Positions 1 to 5,245 are shown, counted from the first letter of the stretch. The stretch: DNA of 5,522 nucleotides from JAGVWT01 sp964538405 (GCA_964538405.1 CAZIET010000035.1:1-5522), one strand, 5' to 3'. Notes: generated by a model from the letters alone, not told the origin. Made by a program: numbers and translations.

Positions 1-1
1 T

Positions 2-82
2 CCCGAAGATGTTTTCTCGGCTTGTGGAATTCAGTATAGAGATGAACCAACTCCAATAGATGAAGAAGTGGAGGTAAAATGA
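2..82 (+). CDS. 3' end of an unidentified gene (partial, start outside window)
   Basis: Of the three forward frames only this one stays open from the window edge; it encodes 26 residues and ends in TGA at 80-82. The other two frames hit TAG stops before the next gene. The TGA overlaps the ATG of the following gene (ATGA, 79-82), a common sign of translational coupling. The visible tail reads PEDVFSACGIQYRDEP and then an acidic end. The pattern xDVFxxxGxxYRxP resembles the extreme C-terminus of family X DNA polymerases (Pol lambda ends in a DVFRLLGLPYREP-like stretch), but 26 residues are too few to assign a function and I treat this only as a lead. That it is coding is fairly secure from the frame, the overlap and the strong ribosome binding site just before its stop. 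Confidence 0.6.
   Translation, partial: PEDVFSACGIQYRDEPTPIDEEVEVK
70..75 (+). promoter_or_regulatory. Strong Shine-Dalgarno site (GGAGGT) for the 89-residue gene
   Basis: GGAGGT sits three bases before the ATG at 79, inside the last codons of the upstream partial gene. It fixes the start of the 89-residue protein and indicates leadered, SD-driven internal initiation on a polycistronic message, unlike the gene at 948, which appears leaderless. Confidence 0.75.
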
Positions 83-348
83 ACAGGGAATCAATACACT
101 ATCATGGGGGGTTGTGGCCTTCTGAAGCAGGGGATTTGGTAAAAAAATATCAACATGGTTATTTTCAGGTATCTGTTGATGGTGAAAACTTTGCTATAAT
201 GGGTAGAGATATAGGGCCTATGATAAAAAACAGAGGATGGAAGGGGCAGAAGGGAACAATCACGGGACCTTTCAAATTAGATGATCTAGAAGAAACAGAT
301 ATTGTTGTAATTCAATTAAATAAAATTTTAGAGGGTAGAAGTAAATAA
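79..348 (+). CDS. Small conserved-context hypothetical protein, 89 aa
   Basis: I do not recognise this family. The start is well supported by GGAGGT at 70-75 and by the ATGA overlap with the preceding gene. The product is soluble-looking, with no signal peptide or membrane segment. Residues 7-15 are rich in His, Gly and Trp (HYHGGLWPS). Residues 27-60 look like short beta strands with glycine turns (GYFQVSVDG, FAIMGRDIG, GQKGTITGP). Residues 66-86 end the chain with an acidic helix start, a hydrophobic strand (DIVVIQL) and a basic tail. Only one base separates its TAA from the ATG of ribosomal protein L10e, so the two are almost certainly co-transcribed. That context hints at a role connected with translation or the upstream gene, but nothing in the sequence proves it. 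A small beta-rich nucleic-acid or protein-binding domain is possible and unproven. Confidence 0.8.
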   Translation: MNRESIHYHGGLWPSEAGDLVKKYQHGYFQVSVDGENFAIMGRDIGPMIKNRGWKGQKGTITGPFKLDDLEETDIVVIQLNKILEGRSK

Positions 349-349
349 A

Positions 350-886
350 ATGGGACTAAGAAAAGCATCAGCATATTCAAGAAAGCACGCGACTCCCTAC
401 ACAAGAGTTAGCAGAGTGAAGGGAAAATCATTCATAAAAGCAGTTCCGCCACAAAAAATAGTCAAGTTTGCGATGGGAGATCAAACATTATTCAACAGTG
501 GAAAATTCCCCATACATCTGACTCTTGTTTCAAGTGAGGATTGTCAGATAAGAAATTATGCCCTTGAGGCATGCAGGCAGTATATTGTAAAGCAGTTGGA
601 TAACAGATTGCCAGGACAGTATTTCTTCAGAGTTGTGCCTTATCCACACCATATCCAAAGGGAAAACAAAATGCTTACGGGAGCGGGAGCGGACAGGATG
701 AGTAGCGGAATGCAGTTGTCGTTTGGAAAGGCATCGGGAAAGGCGGCAATTGTAAAGGAAGGGGGAAAGATTTTCTTCGTTGCAGTTGGGAATCCAAAAG
801 CCGAGGCCATTGCAAGGGAAGTTTTGCATACAATAAATTCAAAGCTGCCGTGCAGGAAAAGGATTCTTACCGAAGTTGTAAAGTAG
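350..886 (+). CDS. rpl10e: Archaeal large-subunit ribosomal protein L10e (uL16 family)
   Basis: This is a structural component of the 50S subunit, homologous to bacterial L16 and eukaryotic L10, which lies near the A site and peptidyl-transferase centre and contacts 5S and 23S rRNA. At 178 residues it is the usual archaeal length. The diagnostic block is at 104-121, RENKMLTGAGADRMSSGM, close to the RENKMATGAGADRVSDGM of methanogen L10e. Also typical are the basic N-terminus (LRKASAYSR), VPPQKIVKFAMGD at 32-44, IRNYALEA at 67-74, FRVVPYPHH at 93-101, the FGK-GKAA segment at 125-133 and a C-terminal KLPCRKRI. The N-terminal stretch before VPPQ is close to that of methanogen homologues. The ATG follows the previous stop by one base; the nearest SD-like stretch (GAGGG, 331-335) is rather distant, so translation may depend on coupling to the 89-residue gene. 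Essential housekeeping gene; identification is secure. Confidence 0.97.
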   Translation: MGLRKASAYSRKHATPYTRVSRVKGKSFIKAVPPQKIVKFAMGDQTLFNSGKFPIHLTLVSSEDCQIRNYALEACRQYIVKQLDNRLPGQYFFRVVPYPHHIQRENKMLTGAGADRMSSGMQLSFGKASGKAAIVKEGGKIFFVAVGNPKAEAIAREVLHTINSKLPCRKRILTEVVK

Positions 887-934
887 TATTACTTAATAGT
901 GATTACAGAATGGAAAGATTTATAAAGTAGTATT
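879..934. repeat. Pair of 12-bp direct repeats (TAAAGTAGTATT) flanking the intergenic gap
   Basis: TAAAGTAGTATT occurs exactly at 879-890, spanning the TAG stop of L10e, and again at 923-934, beginning within the TATA-like element and running toward the start of the next gene. The copies are 44 bases apart, start to start. They could be a regulator binding pair or the footprint of a small tandem duplication or insertion between the two transcription units. The region is A/T-rich, so chance is possible but not the simplest explanation for a 12-of-12 match. Confidence 0.6.
913..926 (+). promoter_or_regulatory. Archaeal BRE/TATA promoter for the 948-2278 operon (leaderless)
   Basis: A purine-rich BRE-like GAAAG (913-917) is followed by TTTATAAA (919-926), close to the archaeal box A. 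The box centre lies about 25 bases before the ATG at 948, the usual distance from box A to the transcription start. This predicts that transcription begins at or within a base or two of the start codon. No Shine-Dalgarno sequence precedes that ATG, which agrees with a leaderless message. It is the clearest promoter in the window and marks the start of a new transcription unit after L10e. Confidence 0.72.
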
Positions 935-947
935 TTGTATAAATTTT

Positions 948-1184
948 ATGAAAAAATTGGAGTTAGTAACCAAAGCAACTACAGGTGCTATTAGCGGGAG
1001 TCTTGCTACTCTTTGGGAAACAGTTATTCAAAACACTGATAAAAGAATACTTGATTTTGAACAAATAATTCCATCACTTCCACATGTGAATTATGATCAA
1101 GCATTTGCTGGTTTGATGTTTGCATCTGCAGCAGTTTTTGCTTACGATTCAATTAAAGATTTGGTTCAATATAAAATAAAATGA
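948..1184 (+). CDS. Small hypothetical protein, possibly membrane-associated, 78 aa
   Basis: No family is recognised. It is the first gene of a three-gene unit and starts at the position where transcription is expected to start, so initiation is probably leaderless. The N-terminus is basic (MKKLELVTKA). Residues 11-27 are small and apolar (TTGAISGSLATLWETVI), then comes a polar middle (28-50), then a hydrophobic stretch at about 52-66 (AFAGLMFASAAVFAY) before a basic end (YKIK). This could be one or two short membrane-spanning helices or an amphipathic helical hairpin; the segments are shorter than a typical 20-residue membrane helix, so membrane location is a suggestion only. There is no cysteine and no catalytic motif. 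Its TGA overlaps the ATG of the next gene (ATGA), so the two are likely translated together. Confidence 0.75.
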   Translation: MKKLELVTKATTGAISGSLATLWETVIQNTDKRILDFEQIIPSLPHVNYDQAFAGLMFASAAVFAYDSIKDLVQYKIK

Positions 1185-1561
1185 CAAAACAACAAGAAAG
1201 AGAAAGAAAAGCTGTTGAAAGAAAAGAAGATAGGCTTGCAAGAGTAATTGTAAATAGATTGAGAATAGTTAAGAAAAATCTTGATGCAATATCAAGAAAA
1301 GCGGAAAATGGAACTTTGGGACCTAAAGATAGGACAATTGGATATCCATTTCCAATGCGTGATGGGGTATCAGGTGTGCATCGTAGGACACCTGGAATAA
1401 ATGATTATGATGAAGCAAGAAGATTACATGAAGCTACATTAAATTATATTGTAGGTTATTTTGATAGTAAAGGAATACCTATTGAAGTTGATAGACATTT
1501 AAACCAAGTTTATATACCAAATCCAAATAGTGAATCATTAGAACAAACTAGGGGGAGATAA
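1181..1561 (+). CDS. Basic, coiled-coil-like hypothetical protein, 126 aa
   Basis: I do not recognise the family. The start is set by the four-base ATGA overlap with the preceding gene; there is no Shine-Dalgarno sequence in front, so translational re-initiation is likely. Residues 1-43 are extremely charged and probably form one long helix (runs such as ERERKAVERKEDRLARVI), reminiscent of nucleic-acid-binding or coiled-coil segments. Residues 44-75 are glycine- and proline-containing and likely extended. Residues 75-97 look like a second helix (DYDEARRLHEATLNYIVGYF), followed by two short strands (IPIEVDRH, QVYIPNP) and a polar tail ending in RGR. Overall charge is strongly positive. Codon use favours AGA, GAA and AAA, as in its neighbours. 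Binding to DNA, RNA or an acidic partner is plausible from composition alone. No enzymatic motif is visible. Confidence 0.75.
   Translation: MTKQQERERKAVERKEDRLARVIVNRLRIVKKNLDAISRKAENGTLGPKDRTIGYPFPMRDGVSGVHRRTPGINDYDEARRLHEATLNYIVGYFDSKGIPIEVDRHLNQVYIPNPNSESLEQTRGR
1371..1394. repeat. Perfect 7-bp inverted repeat inside the 126-aa gene
   Basis: CAGGTGT (1371-1377) and ACACCTG (1388-1394) are perfect reverse complements separated by a 10-base loop. The element lies inside the coding sequence for the SGVHRRTPG stretch and is locally G/C-rich compared with its surroundings. It could fold into an mRNA hairpin. There is no U-tract after it, so it is not a terminator. It may be a coincidence. 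Confidence 0.45.
1551..1557 (+). promoter_or_regulatory. Shine-Dalgarno-like GGGGGAG for the 236-aa gene
   Basis: GGGGGAG overlaps the last codons of the 126-residue gene and lies 10 bases before the ATG at 1568. It supports this start and shows that the third gene of the operon has its own ribosome binding site, while the first appears leaderless and the second appears coupled. Confidence 0.55.
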
Positions 1562-1567
1562 ACAAAA

Positions 1568-2278
1568 ATGGTATACACACCAATTGATCCGGCATCAGCA
1601 TATGATGGTGGAGAATTCAAAGAAGCATTTGGAAAACTGAAAAAAATAGGAGGATTAGAAAATGTTCTTACACAAGATAATGGTAATCCTAATTCTATAC
1701 AAGGATTAGGAGAAGTACTTCGTGGCGATTCTCAATATGCTTATACTACTCATTATGATGATCCTTCTACACATGTGAGAAACGAGGCTCAGATGGCTTT
1801 AAGAGATGGAAGTTCAAGAATGGGTGAATACGTAAAAAATCATGCAGATGATGTTTATGCTGGTTTGAACGGCGATTCTGTTAGGACATTAATCACTGTT
1901 GCCGATCCGGTTGCAAATTCTGGAGACCAAAAATATGAAAAATTTGTAAAGGCATTGAAAAAGCAAAGAGAAATACAGGAAATTAGTGGAGACCATGCCA
2001 AAATGGCAGAGTATGTACAAGAAAAAATCAATGATTCACCGGACTGGGTCAAGCTAGCGTTTGCAACATATAGAAATAGTGGAAACTACATGGAAAGGCT
2101 GTTCAACGGATATGCTCGTGAAGTTATGAGAGAAGTGGGGACACAAATGATAGAAATAACACCTGAAGATATGGCTAGATTTGGAAAAATGGTTTTGGAA
2201 AATGCAAAAGCAAATGATAACAAGAAATTCTTCAAAGTACTAGGAGAAGTAGCTTACGCTCAAATGGCGGCGGCTTAA
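1568..2278 (+). CDS. Helical soluble hypothetical protein, 236 aa
   Basis: No recognised family. The start is supported by an SD-like stretch 10 bases upstream and by a gap of only six bases after the previous stop. No signal peptide or membrane segment is visible and there is no cysteine. Residues 1-15 are Pro/Ala/Tyr-rich (YTPIDPASAYDGG); 16-33 form a probable helix; 34-70 are polar and loop-like with several Asn, Asp and Gly. From about 70 on the chain is mostly amphipathic helices (STHVRNEAQMALRD, SSRMGEYVKNHADDVYAGL, KYEKFVKALKKQREIQEI, HAKMAEYVQEKI, DWVKLAFATYR, YMERLFNGYAREVMREVG, TPEDMARFGKMVLENAK, FFKVLGEVAYAQMAAA). This looks like an all-helical repeat or bundle fold suited to protein-protein contact. 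It ends the plus-strand operon; its TAA lies in a TTAA shared with the stop of the opposing gene. Confidence 0.8.
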   Translation: MVYTPIDPASAYDGGEFKEAFGKLKKIGGLENVLTQDNGNPNSIQGLGEVLRGDSQYAYTTHYDDPSTHVRNEAQMALRDGSSRMGEYVKNHADDVYAGLNGDSVRTLITVADPVANSGDQKYEKFVKALKKQREIQEISGDHAKMAEYVQEKINDSPDWVKLAFATYRNSGNYMERLFNGYAREVMREVGTQMIEITPEDMARFGKMVLENAKANDNKKFFKVLGEVAYAQMAAA

Positions 2279-3327
2279 CTAACCAAACTATCAACTAATT
2301 TAGTCATTGTGCTGAGAAAATCTTCCGCCTTATTTTGCCATTCATCTAAATTAATTCCCTTGAGGTCGTGTATTTGATTGTGATCAATCTGCTTATGAAG
2401 AGTTAATAGGTCTCTATAATCTGTGATATACTTCATTTTCAGTTTTCCCGTATCAGCAAAATTTTCTTTTAATGCTAGGGGAATGTGCTCTGGAGATGGA
2501 GGTGCAATTTTTGCCGCGATGAGTGCTGCATGAGCTGAATCAACCATGCTCCAGAACAGCGCTTCAACCACACTTAATTCTGCAAGTTTACTTCTTGAAA
2601 TGTGCTGTGGCGCTCTTTGCAATAAACTATAAACTGCCTCGGGAGTTGATTTTATTCTTCCTGTTGCAAGCAAAAATTTTAAGGGTTCGAAGAATCCTCC
2701 AAAATCAATCAAAGGTTCACCGTCTCTTATTATGTTTACAATTATCGGATCTCCCCTTATAAGATCATCCCACCATGTTGTTAGTTTGACCGTGTTTATA
2801 TGAAGATTATGTTTATATGGATTTATCTGTAATAGTTTCTCCAATTCCTCTCTGTACCATGCGATAAGCTCCATATCCCATTTCAACGAGGCATCATCAA
2901 TGATTATTATTATGTCAATATCTGACCCGGGAGTCTGTGTTTTTTTTGCCGTGGATCCGAACAAAATTATTGATTTTATTATTTTGTTGAATTTTTGATA
3001 GGCCTTGGTTGCAAAATCAGCAGCAATTTCATGTTCTGTTTTTAGTTGCAATGTTGGGACATCCTTTTTCTTTGCGATTTTTATGTCTTTTTTTATTATC
3101 TCCTTTGAGAATTTCAGCCTTTTTATTTTTTTTCCGCTATTTCTTTCTCTTGGATTAATTATTACTTCCGGTGATTCAATTTTTGGAGTTTTGCTTGTTT
3201 TTGTTTTTTCATAAGGAATCTTTGAAACTTGTTTTCTTTTCTTGGAAAAATTTATTTCTTCATCTAGTCTTGATATGTCCCTTTTCAGTTCTTCAAGAAA
3301 TCTTGCCTCTTTTAAATCCCTAACCAT
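2275..3327 (-). CDS. MNT-type nucleotidyltransferase with HEPN-like C-terminal half and Lys-rich N-terminal extension
   Basis: Member of the Pol-beta-like nucleotidyltransferase superfamily, which transfers nucleotides from NTP to a protein, RNA or small-molecule substrate. The hallmark is at 121-140: the strand ILFGSTAKKT, G124-S125, then S135-D136-I137-D138 and a run of isoleucines, i.e. GS-x9-SDxD with both metal-binding aspartates. The third acidic ligand is not obvious; the equivalent strand may be HINTVKLTTWW (176-186). Residues 1-95 form a lysine-rich, partly coiled extension absent from minimal MNT proteins. Residues 245-345 are helical and HEPN-like (VEALFWSMVDSAHAALIAA at 254-272), with a possible R305-x5-H311 that fits the HEPN spacing, though it may be fortuitous. 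An AGGTGA ribosome site supports the start. MNT and HEPN are usually separate genes in toxin-antitoxin pairs; here both would be in one chain. The substrate is unknown. It could equally be a housekeeping archaeal nucleotidyltransferase. Confidence 0.88.
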   Translation of the reverse strand: MVRDLKEARFLEELKRDISRLDEEINFSKKRKQVSKIPYEKTKTSKTPKIESPEVIINPRERNSGKKIKRLKFSKEIIKKDIKIAKKKDVPTLQLKTEHEIAADFATKAYQKFNKIIKSIILFGSTAKKTQTPGSDIDIIIIIDDASLKWDMELIAWYREELEKLLQINPYKHNLHINTVKLTTWWDDLIRGDPIIVNIIRDGEPLIDFGGFFEPLKFLLATGRIKSTPEAVYSLLQRAPQHISRSKLAELSVVEALFWSMVDSAHAALIAAKIAPPSPEHIPLALKENFADTGKLKMKYITDYRDLLTLHKQIDHNQIHDLKGINLDEWQNKAEDFLSTMTKLVDSLVS

Positions 3328-3330
3328 TTG

Positions 3331-3336
3331 TCACCT
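3331..3336 (-). promoter_or_regulatory. Shine-Dalgarno site (AGGTGA) for the nucleotidyltransferase gene
   Basis: Read on the minus strand, AGGTGA ends three bases before the ATG at 3327. This is a strong match to the archaeal anti-SD and fixes the start codon. Its presence implies a transcript with a short leader rather than a leaderless one. Confidence 0.75.
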
Positions 3337-3361
3337 ATATACTCTAATATATATTTTAGTT

Positions 3362-3369
3362 TTTAAATA
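3362..3369 (-). promoter_or_regulatory. Possible TATA box for the nucleotidyltransferase gene
   Basis: In the 52-base gap after the TIM-barrel gene, the minus strand reads TATTTAAA (3369-3362), preceded by GAGAA, which resembles BRE plus box A. About 25 bases downstream would put the transcription start near 3340, giving a leader of roughly 13 bases that still contains the AGGTGA. A second A/T tract (ATATATAT near 3346-3353) is an alternative box that would start transcription at the ATG. Read-through from the upstream TIM-barrel gene is also possible. Confidence 0.45.
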
Positions 3370-3379
3370 TTCTCAAGAA

Positions 3380-5221
3380 TCATTCCATCGGAGTCCCAGA
3401 CATTCTTCCTCTTCCGCCACCAGGCCTTTGTCCACCAAGTTCTGTTGGTAAATTTGAAAATCCTGTCCCAAAAGTTTCATAATTGATTTGTGGAAGCATC
3501 ATTCCATATCCACCAAGATATCCTTCTGTGAATGTAGGAGATTGATTCCAGTATGGCATCCCTCCCATAGAGTAGATCGGAGCTCCAACTCCTTCAAGTG
3601 AAACCGCGAATGGAGATGATTTCATTGCCTGCACCCAATGAAACGCCTCAACAATTTTTTTCGCTTTTTCGCCTTTTTCTCCAAGTTTTTCCATAACTTC
3701 TTTAAAATCAACATTTCCCATTCCCGGTGGAAGCTCAGTGTTTTCCAAGCCAAAATTGTCTGAAAGATGTATGTGTTTTATATAAGGTGCCACCCTTTCA
3801 GCTTCTTTTATGACATCTTCGCCGGAAAATCCGAATTTTCTTAATTGATTTATATGTCCAAGATCCCATGTCGCCCCAATTATTTTCTCGGCTTCCTTTT
3901 CGGCATATTGTTTTGACATTCCCAATCCACCATCATTCTTTGATTTTATAGCATTCTCAACAAACTGATCTCTTGAACCTTTGATGAGATTTTCCACATC
4001 CTTTGCTCTTGACAATCCGAATCCTGCAGGAGGGTTTTCAATATTCATTATGGGTGTGTTTTTGCCAAACATTTTGTAAGCTTGGAATGCAGCATTTCCA
4101 AAACTTTGCCTGCTTCTTTCGATAGTGTATTCTTCGGCCGGTACGTAAATTTGCGGAGAGCCAAACTTCTCTTTTTCCAGTTTTAGATTTGGCATTTCTT
4201 TTAATTTTTTAGTAATCTCAAAAATTGCATGTGATTCCGCAATGGGATTACCATTTTCATTTCCAATGGAATTAGTGTACTCCTCCGCTAATTTTTTCAA
4301 ATATTCCTTCTTTTCAGGCTCCTTGTAATATTTGTAGGCATCATCAAATAAAGCATTTACCTTTTTTTGTGCCTCGGTTAGGTAAGCATCCGCTGAATAT
4401 ATTTTTTTCACTTGACCATAGTCTTGAGGATCAATTTGCGGCTTTGGTATCTTATTTGGGGCCATTTCATGCATTTTTAAGTGCAAATATTTATTCACAT
4501 CCAAGGGGTGGACTTCCTCAAGGATTTTGTCTGCTCTTTCTCTGTTAAATTCGATTTGGTCAAGTTCAGTGCTCCATTTGGTGTCATTCATTATTTTAAG
4601 AGTTCTTTCGGGGGTGTGGACTTCTTTTGCAATTTCACCTTTTTCGTTGATTATCGGATAATATTTTTCTTCTTTTTTTGCAACGGCAATCCTCCCAGTT
4701 TCACGGTCAACAACAGGGAGCATTATTATTTCTTCTTTTTTTCCAGGTTCTTTTTTCCACACTGGTCCGGGAGCTCCATTTGTTGTGTGAAAAGTTACTG
4801 AGATGTTTCCTTTAGGATTGAGTTCATGACTTCTTTTCAGAGCTTCAAGAATTCTTCTTTCTGCTATGATTCTCTGATCGTCGCTGTACGTTCCTTCGAC
4901 TGCGCCGGAGGCTTCAACTAAAGGCCCGTGTACCGTAACCTCTACTCCTGCAAGATCCGCTAATCTTTTTGCTTCATGTAAGTGCTGTTTTGGTATGGTA
5001 TCTATTATTTCTGGATTTAGGAATGAAAGCTCAACAACTTTTTGTCCTGTTGCTATGGATTTGCTTAAATTCGTGACGACGTCTCCTTGTTGCCCCGGAG
5101 GAGCTGAAGGTGTTCCAATAAGTCCACCATAAGTTCTGTACCCCGAAAATATTTCACCATAGTTTGGTTTAAGGCTTGAATATCCTCCTTGGTAAATATC
5201 CCTTATTTCATAGTCTCCCAT
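3380..5221 (-). CDS. Endonuclease IV / xylose isomerase-like TIM-barrel protein with large insertion, 613 aa
   Basis: Predicted metal-dependent TIM-barrel enzyme of the AP endonuclease family 2 / sugar-isomerase-like superfamily. Ligand-type motifs appear in the canonical order: VTVHGP (H98), VTFHTT (H145), NIENPPAGFG (E395, like the E145 loop of endonuclease IV), TWDLGH (D453, H456, the DxxH pair), HIHLSD (H484) and SLEG (E543). The endonuclease IV D229/H231 pair seems replaced (N494/E496 by my hand alignment), so a two-metal isomerase-like or different chemistry is possible. Endonuclease IV is about 280 residues with 36 between the second His and the Glu; here 250 separate them, so about 150-360 is a charged, mostly helical insertion with a beta-hairpin-like start (VVDRETGRIAV, YYPIINEKGEI). 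Residues 1-45 and 548-613 are Gly/Tyr/Pro-rich tails. GGTGA four bases before the ATG supports the start. Cytosolic by sequence; substrate unknown. Confidence 0.88.
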   Translation of the reverse strand: MGDYEIRDIYQGGYSSLKPNYGEIFSGYRTYGGLIGTPSAPPGQQGDVVTNLSKSIATGQKVVELSFLNPEIIDTIPKQHLHEAKRLADLAGVEVTVHGPLVEASGAVEGTYSDDQRIIAERRILEALKRSHELNPKGNISVTFHTTNGAPGPVWKKEPGKKEEIIMLPVVDRETGRIAVAKKEEKYYPIINEKGEIAKEVHTPERTLKIMNDTKWSTELDQIEFNRERADKILEEVHPLDVNKYLHLKMHEMAPNKIPKPQIDPQDYGQVKKIYSADAYLTEAQKKVNALFDDAYKYYKEPEKKEYLKKLAEEYTNSIGNENGNPIAESHAIFEITKKLKEMPNLKLEKEKFGSPQIYVPAEEYTIERSRQSFGNAAFQAYKMFGKNTPIMNIENPPAGFGLSRAKDVENLIKGSRDQFVENAIKSKNDGGLGMSKQYAEKEAEKIIGATWDLGHINQLRKFGFSGEDVIKEAERVAPYIKHIHLSDNFGLENTELPPGMGNVDFKEVMEKLGEKGEKAKKIVEAFHWVQAMKSSPFAVSLEGVGAPIYSMGGMPYWNQSPTFTEGYLGGYGMMLPQINYETFGTGFSNLPTELGGQRPGGGRGRMSGTPME

Positions 5222-5225
5222 AGTT

Positions 5226-5230
5226 TCACC
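5226..5230 (-). promoter_or_regulatory. Shine-Dalgarno-like GGTGA for the TIM-barrel gene
   Basis: Minus-strand GGTGA lies four bases before the ATG at 5221 and selects it over the out-of-frame ATG at 5244-5242. The gap to the upstream gene is only 24 bases and has no convincing TATA box, so the TIM-barrel gene is probably co-transcribed with the gene before it. Confidence 0.6.
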
Positions 5231-5245
5231 AAATTTTTTATCATT

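Noticed and set aside
530..829. Minus-strand open frame of 99 residues
   Set aside because: It lies wholly within the secure L10e gene on the opposite strand; it has no ribosome site and its translation is cysteine/serine-rich shadow sequence.
887..912. Possible terminator after L10e
   Set aside because: There is neither a hairpin nor a run of five or more T; only mixed A/T sequence is present.
1855..2052. Minus-strand open frame of 65 residues
   Set aside because: It is antisense to the 236-residue gene, with no start signals and shadow-like composition.
2523..2762. Plus-strand open frame of 79 residues
   Set aside because: It is antisense to the nucleotidyltransferase coding region, with no promoter or SD site.
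3120..3135. Long A-run on the coding strand of the nucleotidyltransferase gene, considered as a programmed frameshift site
   Set aside because: The frame continues intact through it, the run encodes Lys in an already Lys-rich stretch, and no alternative frame of useful length follows.
3370..3379. Near-palindrome TTCTCAAGAA after the TIM-barrel stop, considered as a terminator
   Set aside because: The stem is only four pairs and no strong U-run follows on the minus strand, so it does not support a terminator call.
3005..3451. Two plus-strand open frames (3005-3214 and 3242-3451) with Phe/Leu/Ile/Ser-rich, membrane-like translations
   Set aside because: The apparent hydrophobicity comes from reading the lysine-codon-rich 5' part of the nucleotidyltransferase gene backwards (A-runs become T-runs and Phe codons). 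The second also crosses the gap into the TIM-barrel gene. Neither has initiation signals.
4481..4801. Plus-strand Phe-rich open frame of 106 residues
   Set aside because: It is antisense to the charged insertion of the TIM-barrel gene; its poly-Phe runs are reversed Glu/Lys codons.
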